DNA of 39,823 nt from Spirochaetota bacterium. GTDB lineage: Bacteria > Spirochaetota > Spirochaetia > SZUA-6 > Fen-1364. Below are positions 24,401-32,081 of this stretch, in pieces (position 1 is the first letter of the stretch; each line of letters starts with the position of its first letter). The translations under genes and the position numbers were made by a program. The DNA is taken from NCBI GenBank assembly GCA_026398635.1, contig JAPLSM010000067.1, positions 1 to 39,823 of the forward strand, read 5' to 3'. Below the pieces are notes generated by a model. It was not told the DNA's origin. It ran no database searches and saw nothing but the letters and a program-made list of their open reading frames with translations.

Positions 24401-25315
24401 ATGCCCTCGATGCTGCGCATGCTTCCAGAACGGCTCATTGTGTTCTCCCTGCGCCACGCGCGGATGGTGGTGGCCGCAACATTCGCGTTGACCCTCGTTT
24501 TCGGCTGGTTCGCCCTGAAGGTGAAGGTGAATCCGGATTTCTTCTCCCTGCCCTCGAAGGACGCGGAAGTCAACACCCTGCTCTAGCAGTACAGCAAGAA
24601 TGCCGTCCAGCTCGACGTGCTGGTATTCGCCGTGACCGCCGACAACGGGGACGTGCTCAACCCTGCCGCGCTCGCCATCAGGCTTATGAGCCCCGGTGGC
24701 GTCACACCGGACGCCCGGCACATCGACGAGTTCCACGCCCGGCTCTCCGGCACGCGCTACGCGCAGAACCTGGTTGTCTCCGCGAACGGACGGATGTTGA
24801 TTTCGTATTTCCAGACCGAGAACATGGAATCCTTCAAGGAGTTTATGGCGGATGTGGACAACATCACGGCGGCCGTGCGCGCTGCGGGGCTCACCCCGTA
24901 TGTCACGGGCACCATCCCCCTCAACGTGCGCACGGAATTCCACCTCTCGCACGACGCAGCTCCTGATCTCCTGGCCGCGCTCATCGGCATCCCCTTGGAC
25001 ATGACCACGATCATGGGCTCCAACATTACGATCGGGGTGGGCGTGGACAGCGCCATCTACCTGGTGATCCAGTTCCGGCGAGAGCTGGGTCGTGCACCTC
25101 TGGACCCGGCGCACGCGCTCAGCGACACTCTGGCCGCCATGGGCCAGCCCGTGCTCCTGTCCAGCTTCTCCATCATCGTCGAGATGCTGGTGCTGTTCAC
25201 GCTGCTGGCCACCACGGGCGGTACGCTCCTGAAGCTGCCGACGATCCTGGCGCTGGACGTCCGCTTCCGCATCGCCCGGCGGCAGCGCCGCCGGGCTGCC
25301 GGCCCTTCTGCTTGA
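24401..25315 (+). pseudogene. RND/MMPL-family exporter, degenerate
   Basis: A reading frame interrupted by TAG at 24584-24586 resumes in the same frame, giving about 304 codons. The first part (RLIVFSLRHARMVVAATFALTLVFGW..) is the N-terminal membrane helix and VNPDF.SLP start of RND-superfamily (MMPL/SSD-like) exporters. The later part IMGSNITIGVGVDSAIYLVIQFRRE is the conserved fourth-helix GIGVDYAI..RYREE block. Intact proteins have 750-900 residues with two repeats of six helices, so most of the porter loop and the second repeat are absent. The 3' end becomes basic and unrelated (RRQRRRAAGPSA). This is a decayed gene produced by nonsense mutation and deletions. Confidence 0.82.
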
Positions 25316-25366
25316 CGGGGCGGCCAGAGATTATTACGGTCTACTCAAGGAGGGGCAGAAAGTAGC

Positions 25367-25618
25367 GTGTCCACCTCGCTGGTCGGGTCCCGCGCGGAGC
25401 TGAAGCGCTCCAGGTTCGTCCCTCACGGGGTGTACCACGCCAAGGGCGTGAACCCCATCATGACCACCGACGTCTTCCGCAGCGGTATCGCGCACGACGT
25501 TCGGCTCGCCGAGCCCGACCCTGAGCCGGAGACGAACTCCAACATCCGGAACGAGTGGAAGATCGTCGCCACCCGTCAGCACGAGCGCCGCCGGATCTGC
25601 AGAAAGGCATTCTGGTAG
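25367..25618 (+). CDS. Small hypothetical protein
   Basis: This is an 83 aa frame starting at GTG with GGAGGGG ten bases upstream. The translation is hydrophilic and rich in Arg, Asp, Glu and Pro (DVFRSGIAHDVRLAEPDPEPETNSN), with no signal peptide, no membrane segment and no motif I recognise. It could be a real small gene or a leftover of a larger one, since it sits in a region of decayed genes between the exporter pseudogene and the condensation-like gene. If functional it is probably cotranscribed with the next gene, which begins 12 bases after its stop. Confidence 0.35.
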   Translation: MSTSLVGSRAELKRSRFVPHGVYHAKGVNPIMTTDVFRSGIAHDVRLAEPDPEPETNSNIRNEWKIVATRQHERRRICRKAFW

Positions 25619-25630
25619 GCCCGGTCTGGC

Positions 25631-26929
25631 ATGGCGCACCGAGGTTCGATCACCGCTTCCGTCCAGGATTGGTTTTTTATCGCGATCTCCTATGGCCACG
25701 ACCAGACCACCCGGCTTGTCCTGGAACTGGACGGCCGCGTGGACCACCCTCGCCTGGTGCGCGCTCTCGGATTGCTCTTCGAGGTGGAGCCCATCGCCCG
25801 CAGCCGGCTCGTCGAGGGGTTCTTCCGTGCAGTCTGGGAGCCACGGGAGGACCTGGAACCCTCCGCAGCCTGTCTCCTGCTCTCCTCCTCCGATCCCGTC
25901 CGGGATGTGCACGACTACATGGTGGCGCCGATCGATCCCCGCCGGGACCCCGTGGTCCAGGTGCGCGTGTTCCGATCTACCCGTGACACGGTGTGCGTCA
26001 AGGTGAGCCACGTGGCCATGGACGGATCCGGGCTCAAGCAGTTCGTGCAGAAGCTCACCATCCTCTACCGTGGCATCGGGCCCGACGCGAGACAGCCGAC
26101 GTTGCCCCCCGTTGCGGTGGAGCGCCGCCAATCCACAGCCCTGCAGTCATTCTCCTTCGGCACGAGACTGCGCACGTTCCTCACGCAGCCCTTCCACGAG
26201 AAACGGTGGCGGTTCCCCTTCCTCGCGGGAACCCCCTCAGAGATCACGTTCTCCGAACGGACGTCGGTCATCACGGTGCTGCAGCTGAGGGAGGCCGCGC
26301 GCGCGCGCGGCGCCACCATCACCGACGCGATCCTCACCGCCTTTGTGCGCGCGATATTCGAAGAGACCGAGACGCCCGCCCACGTCCCGCTGCCGTTCAC
26401 CGTGGCGGTGGACCTGCGCCGGTTCGTATCAGATCAGAGCATCCTCGGCATGTGCAATCTCTCGTCGCTCTCGTGGATCGAGCTGGTGCACGATCCTGGC
26501 GCGAGCATCGAGAACACGCTCGCGGAGGTGCACGACAGGCTCGGGGCCGCCCTGGCGGACGCGCCCGGCATCGGCCTTGCCATGGTGATGGAAATTACGT
26601 CGGTGCTCGGGTACCGGCTGTTCGTGGCGGGCAACCACCTGCGCATCCGGATGGCCCAGCGCGAGGGACGCGAGTTCCCCTCCCTGTCCAACATCGGTCC
26701 CATCGACAACCGCTTGTTCGACTTCGGGAACACGCGTATAACCCGGGCGCGGTTCTACGGTCCGGTGATCTACCCGCCCACTTTCTACATCGTCGCGGGC
26801 AGCTTCGAGAACTCGCTGTACTTCACCATCTCGTACCCCGGCAACCTCGTACCCGGCAACCTTGCCGAAGCGATCCTGGACCGTACCGTGGCTGAGCTGG
26901 ATTGCCTGCGCTTTGCACCGCAGCCGTGA
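25631..26929 (+). CDS. Condensation-domain acyltransferase-like protein
   Basis: This 432 aa protein has the layout of a stand-alone chloramphenicol-acetyltransferase/condensation-fold enzyme. The catalytic HxxxD motif appears as KVSHVAMDGSGLKQF near residue 127 (His and Asp-Gly), and a C-terminal block FDFGNTRITRARFYGPV with a DFGW-like turn lies near residue 365. Relatives include NRPS condensation domains, PapA-type acyltransferases and alcohol acetyltransferases. No adenylation or carrier domain is adjacent, so it probably transfers an acyl group in lipid or small-molecule modification. The start at ATG 25631 has no strong ribosome-binding site. The whole frame is intact, in contrast to the decayed surroundings. 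Confidence 0.82.
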   Translation: MAHRGSITASVQDWFFIAISYGHDQTTRLVLELDGRVDHPRLVRALGLLFEVEPIARSRLVEGFFRAVWEPREDLEPSAACLLLSSSDPVRDVHDYMVAPIDPRRDPVVQVRVFRSTRDTVCVKVSHVAMDGSGLKQFVQKLTILYRGIGPDARQPTLPPVAVERRQSTALQSFSFGTRLRTFLTQPFHEKRWRFPFLAGTPSEITFSERTSVITVLQLREAARARGATITDAILTAFVRAIFEETETPAHVPLPFTVAVDLRRFVSDQSILGMCNLSSLSWIELVHDPGASIENTLAEVHDRLGAALADAPGIGLAMVMEITSVLGYRLFVAGNHLRIRMAQREGREFPSLSNIGPIDNRLFDFGNTRITRARFYGPVIYPPTFYIVAGSFENSLYFTISYPGNLVPGNLAEAILDRTVAELDCLRFAPQP

Positions 26930-27156
26930 CGCACCTCGCCGAGCGTGCCCGGTGGAACGTCGCGAGCTCCTGAGCTCCATGGTCGTCATCGGTGTGTCCA
27001 TTGTCCCGCATGACAGGTTTTCGTGATGAACGTCGAAATGGCAGCGTTCCGGGAGAAGCGAAGAGGGGAGGTCGGTCTCCTACCGATTGGGTGTGGCGCA
27101 GTGCGACCGCGGTGATCAGTGGGACAGCCCACCTGCTGCCATCGCAACTCTATTGG

Positions 27157-27204
27157 CTCCTGAATATACAATGCTCAATACTGGGATTGGGGGGGATTCA
27201 GGAG
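27157..27204. repeat. Inverted repeat in a low-GC patch
   Basis: CTCCTGAAT (27157-27165) and ATTCAGGAG (27196-27204) are perfect 9-base complements with a 30-base AT-richer spacer. They lie just before the transposase-like fragments and could be the end of a lost element or a cryptic hairpin. Confidence 0.5.
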
Positions 27205-27232
27205 ACCGCACGGAATTCCCAGTGTCTTGGAG

Positions 27233-27349
27233 AAGCGGCGGTATAAGGCGATCGAGCTATCGGTGAAAGGCAAGCAGACCGTTGAGATCGCGCTCATCGT
27301 GGGCATGCAATCCATCAGAGGTTCTTTCCCAATCCGTCACCTGAGCTGA
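27233..27349 (+). pseudogene. HTH fragment resembling a transposase N-terminus
   Basis: This short frame reads KRRYKAIELSVKGKQTVEIALIVGMQS and ends at TGA 27347-27349. It looks like the first helix-turn-helix of IS630/IS481-type transposases (AI.L...G.S..EIA..L.V). No catalytic DDE region follows, and the frame runs into the IS66 remnant on the other strand. It is a remnant at best. Confidence 0.35.
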
Positions 27350-27700
27350 TGGAAGCGTCAAAGAAACCCCACGCCGCGAAGGGAGCAAATCCCGGAACGC
27401 CTCTGGTGATTCTCCGTCAGCCAGGTGCGAGAGGATGAAACTGTACCATCCCGCGCCAGCTTCGGCGCCGGCAGGACTGCCAGCGAGCGGCCAATTCTTT
27501 CGGCCGACCACGGAGGGGCGGATAGCCTGCTCGCAGGTGTGGTTGTCCGGCGCTAGGATGGAGCTGTCGAGGTGGCGCACAAGAATCGACCATTGCCTGA
27601 GGGTGTAGCCGATGGCCTTGCCCAGCATCATCGAGGATGGGATCTGTCCTTGGCGATGTTCCAGCCACCCCGTAGGGCGGGGTAACCATCCAGCTTCAAG
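27257..27700 (-). pseudogene. IS66-family transposase (TnpC) C-terminal remnant
   Basis: The minus-strand frame (stop TAG at 27257-27259) contains the classic IS66 TnpC end: SSMMLGKAIGYTLRQWSILVRHLDS, then LAPDNHTCEQAIRPSVVGRKNW and GSPAGAEAGAGWYSFILSH. The intact family motif is DNN.AERAIRP..+GRKNWLF.GS..GA. Here DNN has become DNH and AER has become CEQ. Nothing upstream of about 27700 resembles the rest of TnpC. The long ORF in the track (27257..28927) is a fusion of this remnant with antisense sequence and is not a gene. It is a second IS66 fragment in the window, in the opposite orientation to the one at 4893. Confidence 0.8.
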
Positions 27701-27859
27701 GGAGGAAGGTTCTCTACTGGCAATTGGACACCCCAGCAGCGGGATCGGCGCAAGGTCATCTGAGAGGGACATTTCTGATTTGCGTTGACAAGCCGTGCCT
27801 GGCTGCCTCTTGACCTTCGCGGACGCTCGCCGTTCAATCGGCGGACGGAGCATGCCCCG

Positions 27860-28561
27860 GTGAAGATCACCTTCGTCTGGTTCGACCTCGGCTACACCCT
27901 GCTGTACCAGACGCGCGAGCAGGCGTACCGCGAGGTGCTCGCGGAGCTCGGCCACGCGTTCACGCTGGAGCGCCTGGAGCGCGAGTACCACCTCGGGGAC
28001 AAGCTGTTCATGCGCGAGTACCCCGGGGTGTTCGGGTGGAACCCCGACACCTTCGCGCCCTGGTTCCTCGGCGTGCTCAACCACCGGCTCGGCATCCGCA
28101 CCGACCTCTGCCGGACCTGGGGGCGGCTGAAGCAGGTGCTGGCGGCCGACCACACCGGCTGGCTCCCGTTCGACGGGGCTGCGGAGGCGCTCGCGGACCT
28201 GCGGCGCCGCGGGTACCGGCTCGGGGTCATCACCAACTGGGACCCCTCGGCCCGGACGCTCCTCGCCGAGCGCGGCCTCGACGCCTTCTTCGAGCAGGTG
28301 GTCGTGTCGTGCGAGGTCGGCTGCGAAAAGCCCGACCGGCGGATCTTCGACCTGGCCACGACCGCCGCGGGCGTCCGCCCTGCCGAGTGCCTGTACGTGG
28401 GCGACAACTACTACGTGGATACGGTCGGCGCGCGGGGGGCGGGCATGGAGTCCCTGGTCGTCAATCGTTTCGGCAGGCTGGGGGTCGAGGAGATCGTCGA
28501 CGCGCCGATCGTCACGCACGTAGGCGAGGTCGCGCGCTGGCTGGAGTCCGTGAGGCGCTGA
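27860..28561 (+). CDS. HAD-superfamily hydrolase
   Basis: This 233 aa phosphatase-like protein has all four HAD motifs. Motif I is FVWFDLGYTLLY near residue 5 (DxGxT, with the nucleophile Asp). Motif II is VITNWD near residue 115 (Thr/Asn). The motif III lysine is in GCEKPDRRIF near residue 155. Motif IV is YVGDNYYVDTVGARGAGM near residue 178. An alpha-helical cap lies between motifs I and II, as in subfamily I phosphatases such as phosphoglycolate phosphatase and YjjG. The GTG at 27860 is chosen because GGACGGAG lies nine bases upstream and motif I follows within 5 residues. The ORF-track start at 27785 would add 25 residues. It is intact and lies among decayed genes. Confidence 0.9.
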   Translation: MKITFVWFDLGYTLLYQTREQAYREVLAELGHAFTLERLEREYHLGDKLFMREYPGVFGWNPDTFAPWFLGVLNHRLGIRTDLCRTWGRLKQVLAADHTGWLPFDGAAEALADLRRRGYRLGVITNWDPSARTLLAERGLDAFFEQVVVSCEVGCEKPDRRIFDLATTAAGVRPAECLYVGDNYYVDTVGARGAGMESLVVNRFGRLGVEEIVDAPIVTHVGEVARWLESVRR

Positions 28562-29000
28562 AGCGCTGCCGCGGCGCGGCGGACGACCGTCCTGCGCGGC
28601 GAGGTTTGCCCGGGCCTGCTGTTCCAGCCGGTCGTGGAACGCGGCGGTAAGGAAAATCCGCGGGAGTTCCAGGAATATGCGCAGCACCCGGGACCGTCCG
28701 GCCCTCCAGTCGGGATCCGGCAGGAACCCGTATTCCTGCCGCACGGCAGCCTCGTAGGCATCGAACCGGGCGGGAGGCGCGCCGAAGATCGCGAGATCGA
28801 TGTCCCGGACAGTTGCCGCGTCGCGGTTCGGACCCGCGCCTCTCGCCGCGTCGCGTGCGGACACGGGGCCGGCGGCGGGACCGCGCGACTCCTCCGTCCC
28901 CGCGAAGTGCGCCGTGGCGAGGACCAACCCGGCCGATGCCGAGCCGCGCTGTCGCCTTACGGAGGAGCGCCGCGGAGAACGGGCAGCGCAAGCGGGCCGA
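28562..29000 (-). pseudogene. HD-superfamily predicted phosphohydrolase, broken
   Basis: On the minus strand, LVLATAHF followed about 30 residues later by VRDIDLAIFGAPPARFDAYE and then RAGRSRVLRIFLELPRIFLTAAFHDRLEQQARANLAA matches the C-terminal half of COG4339-type HD phosphohydrolases (DIDLAILGA..RF..YE, then PRIY.T..F....E..ARANL). A one-base shift is needed near 28925 to join it with ALLRKATARLGIGRV in another frame, which fits the preceding family segment. The N-terminal half with the HD metal site is absent. The C-terminal end merges with the 3' end of the HAD gene. It is a pseudogene made of fragments. Confidence 0.65.
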
Positions 29001-29021
29001 CCCGCGAACCCGGCTCCTGGC

Positions 29022-29049
29022 TTGCAATTCGGCGCAGCCCGGGTAGAAT
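29022..29049 (+). promoter_or_regulatory. Sigma70-type promoter of the peptide ABC operon
   Basis: The -35 TTGCAA (29022-29027) and -10 TAGAAT (29044-29049) are separated by 16 bases, the same -10 and spacing as the promoter at 6627. The transcription start is expected near 29056, leaving a leader of about 22 bases without an obvious Shine-Dalgarno sequence before the ATG at 29078. Confidence 0.65.
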
Positions 29050-29077
29050 GCCGTCAGCCGCTTGGGCGGCGCCACCC

Positions 29078-30004
29078 ATGAGACTGCTGGCATTCGCGCT
29101 GAAGAGGCTCGGCCGACTCCTCCTCACCGTCCTGCTGATCTCCACGATCATCTTCTTCGTCATCCGGGTCATCCCGGGCGACCCCGCGCTCGTGATCGCC
29201 GGCCTGGATGCGTCGCCCGAGAGCATTGCCGCCATCCGGGCGAAGATCGGCACCGACCAGCCGCTGGCGCTGCAGTACGTGCGGTGGCTGGCCGCCGTGG
29301 CGCGTTTCGACTTCGGCACCTCGCTCGCCACGGGACAGCCCGTCACGGCCATGATCCTCGAGCGGTTCCCGCTCACCCTCACCCTCGCCCTGCTCGGCAT
29401 GGTGATCGCCCTGGTGCTGTCCATCCCGCTGGGGATCGTCTCGGCGGTCAGGCGCTGGTCCGTCTGGGACTACCTCGGCATGCTCTTCTCGCAGATCGGC
29501 ATGGCGGTGCCCAGCTTCTGGCTCGGCATCCTGCTGCTGCTGGGTCTCGCGGTGAAGGTGCGGCTGTTCCCCCTGTTTGGCTCGGGCACCCTCAAGCACC
29601 TCGTGCTGCCGGCCGTCGCGCTGGGCTTCGCCCGGGCCGCGATCCTGCTGCGCCTGACCCGGGCGTCGATGGTGGAGGAGTTGTCGCGCGAGTACGTGGT
29701 GACCGCCCGGGCCAAGGGTCTCACCGAGCGCATGGTGAAGTACAAGCATGCGCTGAAGAACGCGCTCCTGCCCGTGGTGACGGTGGCGGGCATCCAGCTC
29801 GGCTACATGCTCGGGGGCGCGGTCATCATCGAGCAGGTGTTCTCCCTGCCCGGCCTCGGCCGGCTCTTCCTGACCGGCGTCTACCAGCGCGACTTCCCCC
29901 TCATCCAGGGCGGTATCGTGTTCATCGCGCTCGCCTTCTCCCTGATCAACTTCGCGGTGGACATCCTCTACAGCGTGCTCAACCCGAAGATCAGGATCGG
30001 CTGA
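29078..30004 (+). CDS. Oligopeptide/dipeptide-type ABC transporter permease, DppB-like
   Basis: This 308 aa inner-membrane permease has the DppB/OppB layout: an N-terminal helix with TIIFFVIRVIPGDPA, the D-Q-P-L-x-x-Q-Y motif as TDQPLALQYVRWL, a FDFGTSLATGQPVTAMI segment, and the EAA loop SREYVVTARAKGLTERMVKYKHALKNALLPVVT near residue 200. It ends with the FSLPGLGRLFLTGVYQRDFPLIQG block. ATG 29078 follows the promoter. The ORF-track start would begin inside the pseudogene upstream. This is the first gene of a five-gene importer. Substrates in this family are peptides, nickel or oligosaccharides. Confidence 0.92.
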   Translation: MRLLAFALKRLGRLLLTVLLISTIIFFVIRVIPGDPALVIAGLDASPESIAAIRAKIGTDQPLALQYVRWLAAVARFDFGTSLATGQPVTAMILERFPLTLTLALLGMVIALVLSIPLGIVSAVRRWSVWDYLGMLFSQIGMAVPSFWLGILLLLGLAVKVRLFPLFGSGTLKHLVLPAVALGFARAAILLRLTRASMVEELSREYVVTARAKGLTERMVKYKHALKNALLPVVTVAGIQLGYMLGGAVIIEQVFSLPGLGRLFLTGVYQRDFPLIQGGIVFIALAFSLINFAVDILYSVLNPKIRIG

Positions 30005-30996
30005 TGGACGGGGGAACGCTGCTCGCGGTCCGTGGTCTCGTGGTGAGCTTCCAGCGCGACCGGGACGGTCCGGTCTCCCGAGCCCTGCGCGGGGTGGACC
30101 TGTCGGTGGAGGCGTCCGAGATCCACGGCCTCGTCGGTGAGTCGGGGTGCGGAAAGACCGTCACCTCGACCGCGATCATTGGACTGCTGCCCGCGCCGCC
30201 GGCGCGCATCGAGGCCGGCAGCATCGTCTTCGAGGGCCGGGACCTGCTCGGCCTCTCCGCCGAGGAGCGCCGGAAGGTGCGGGGCAGGCAGATTGCAATG
30301 GTCTTCCAGGAGCCCGCCCGCTACCTCAACCCGTCCCTCCGCGTGGGCGCCCAGATCACCGAGATGCTCCGCCTCCACCTCCGCATGGGCCGGCAGGAGG
30401 CAGAGGCCCGGGCCGCGGAGCTCGCCGGGCTCGTGGGGCTCGGCGGGGCGCGACGGGTGCTGCAGACCTACCCCCACGAGCTGTCGGGCGGCATGAAGCA
30501 GCGCGCGATGATCGCCATGGCCATCTCGTGCAACCCGCGCCTGCTGATCGCCGACGAGCCGACCACGGCGCTGGACGTGACGCTGCAGCTGCAGATCCTC
30601 CGGCTGATCGTGCGCCTGCGCGAGGCCTTCCGCATGGGGATCCTTTTCATCTCCCACGACCTGCGCCTCGTGCGCACCGTGGCCGACCGGGTGACGGTGA
30701 TGTACGCGGGCCGGGCCGTCGAGACCACGTCGGCGCGCGACCTCTACCGCGGGGCCCTGCACCCATACACGCGCCTCCTGCTCGCCTCCATCCCCGCGGC
30801 CCAGAAGCGCGGCACGCGCCTGAAGGTGATACCCGGCCGGGTGCCGGACGCGCAGGCGATTCCCGCGGGGTGCGCCTTCCACCCCCGGTGCCCGCTCGCC
30901 GAGGACCGGTGCCGGGTCGACATGCCCGAGAGCCGCGAGCACGCACCCGGCCACGCCGCGTCCTGCCATTTCGTGGGGAAGCCATGGCCGGATTGA
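30004..30996 (+). CDS. Peptide-type ABC transporter ATPase, DppD-like
   Basis: This 330 aa nucleotide-binding subunit has Walker A GESGCGKTVT near residue 45, Q-loop FQEPARYLNP near residue 105, signature ELSGGMKQRAMIAMAI near residue 160, Walker B LLIADEPTTALD, and H-loop FISHDL. The C-terminal oligopeptide-transporter segment starts LHPYTRLLLASIP and includes GCAFHPRCPLAEDRC, which in relatives binds an iron-sulfur cluster or Zn. The ATG at 30004 overlaps the preceding stop (TGATG). It works as a heterodimer with the next ATPase. Confidence 0.93.
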   Translation: MDGGTLLAVRGLVVSFQRDRDGPVSRALRGVDLSVEASEIHGLVGESGCGKTVTSTAIIGLLPAPPARIEAGSIVFEGRDLLGLSAEERRKVRGRQIAMVFQEPARYLNPSLRVGAQITEMLRLHLRMGRQEAEARAAELAGLVGLGGARRVLQTYPHELSGGMKQRAMIAMAISCNPRLLIADEPTTALDVTLQLQILRLIVRLREAFRMGILFISHDLRLVRTVADRVTVMYAGRAVETTSARDLYRGALHPYTRLLLASIPAAQKRGTRLKVIPGRVPDAQAIPAGCAFHPRCPLAEDRCRVDMPESREHAPGHAASCHFVGKPWPD

Positions 30997-32024
30997 TCGA
31001 GGTCCGCGACCTCTCGAAGCGCCACCGGGCGCGCGGCCTGCACCGTCCGGGCTCGGGCGTGCTCGCCGTCGACCGGGTGAGCTTCTCGATCGAGCGCGGC
31101 AGCGTGTTCGGGCTGGTGGGCGAGTCGGGATGCGGCAAGACGACCCTGGCGCGCGCGGTCCTCCACCTCGATCCCCCGACCTCGGGCGACGTGCTCTACG
31201 ACGGTGCGAGCCTCTCGGGGCTCCCACGGCGCGCGCTGCGCGAGCAGCGCCGGCACATGCAGATCGTGTTCCAGGACCCGAACGGCGCGCTGGACCCCAA
31301 GATGCGCATTCGGGACAGCATGGAGGAGGGGCTTCGGAACCTCCGCGTGCCGGCAGCCGAGCGGCGCCGCCGGGTGGAGGAGCTGCTGGAGCTGGTGGGC
31401 ATCCCCGCCGAGCACGCGGCCCGGTGGCCGCACGAGTTCTCGGGCGGCCAGAAGCAGCGCATCGTGGTGGCCCGGGCCCTCACGATGGACCCCGACTTCA
31501 TCGTGCTTGACGAGCCGGTCAGCAACCTCGACGTGTCGATCCAGGCCCAGATCATCAACCTGCTGCAAGACTTGCGCGCCCGGTTCAACCTCACGTACCT
31601 GTTCATCTCGCACGACCTGCACCTCGTGGCGTACGTGAGCGACCGGATCGGGGTGATGTACCGGGGCCGGCTCGTGGAGGTCGCGGCTGCCGATCCGATC
31701 ATGGCCCGGCCGCTGCACCCCTACACGCAGCGCCTGTTCTCGTCGGTGCCGGACGCGGTGACCGGCGACGCGGTGGCCGACGGCGCGGCCGGCTCGGAAA
31801 CCCCCGCCGGGGATGGCGCGACCGACGGCCCGGGACACGGACGCGGCTGCCCGTACTGCGGGCAGTGCGGACGGGAAACCTCCCGGTGCCGCGAAGCGGA
31901 GCCGGAGCTCCGCGACGTCGGGGGAGGGCACCTCGTGGCGTGTTGGGGCGGCCTGTCCGACATCCGTGTCGACGGCCGCCCTTCGACATCCCTGTCGAGG
32001 GGGGATGATCCCGGGCGGCTTTGA
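30984..32024 (+). CDS. Peptide-type ABC transporter ATPase, DppF-like
   Basis: This 346 aa second ATPase has Walker A GESGCGKTTL, Q-loop FQDPNGALDPKM, signature EFSGGQKQRIVVARAL, Walker B IVLDEPVSNLD and H-loop ISHDL. The C-terminal part has HPYTQRLFSSVP, and then a linker rich in Gly, Ala and Asp precedes a cysteine-rich end (CPYCGQCGRETSRC...REAEPEL). The linker is longer than usual. It overlaps the previous gene by 13 bases. Confidence 0.92.
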   Translation: MAGLIEVRDLSKRHRARGLHRPGSGVLAVDRVSFSIERGSVFGLVGESGCGKTTLARAVLHLDPPTSGDVLYDGASLSGLPRRALREQRRHMQIVFQDPNGALDPKMRIRDSMEEGLRNLRVPAAERRRRVEELLELVGIPAEHAARWPHEFSGGQKQRIVVARALTMDPDFIVLDEPVSNLDVSIQAQIINLLQDLRARFNLTYLFISHDLHLVAYVSDRIGVMYRGRLVEVAAADPIMARPLHPYTQRLFSSVPDAVTGDAVADGAAGSETPAGDGATDGPGHGRGCPYCGQCGRETSRCREAEPELRDVGGGHLVACWGGLSDIRVDGRPSTSLSRGDDPGRL

Positions 32025-32081
32025 CGGTATGATGAACGAGCCTGTAGTGAACGGCTCGACGGAGAACGAAGGAGGAGAACC

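Noticed and set aside
27257-28927. Single 556 aa minus-strand protein in the ORF track
   Set aside because: It joins a broken HD phosphohydrolase, the antisense of the HAD gene and an IS66 remnant. The middle part has only shadow-ORF character.
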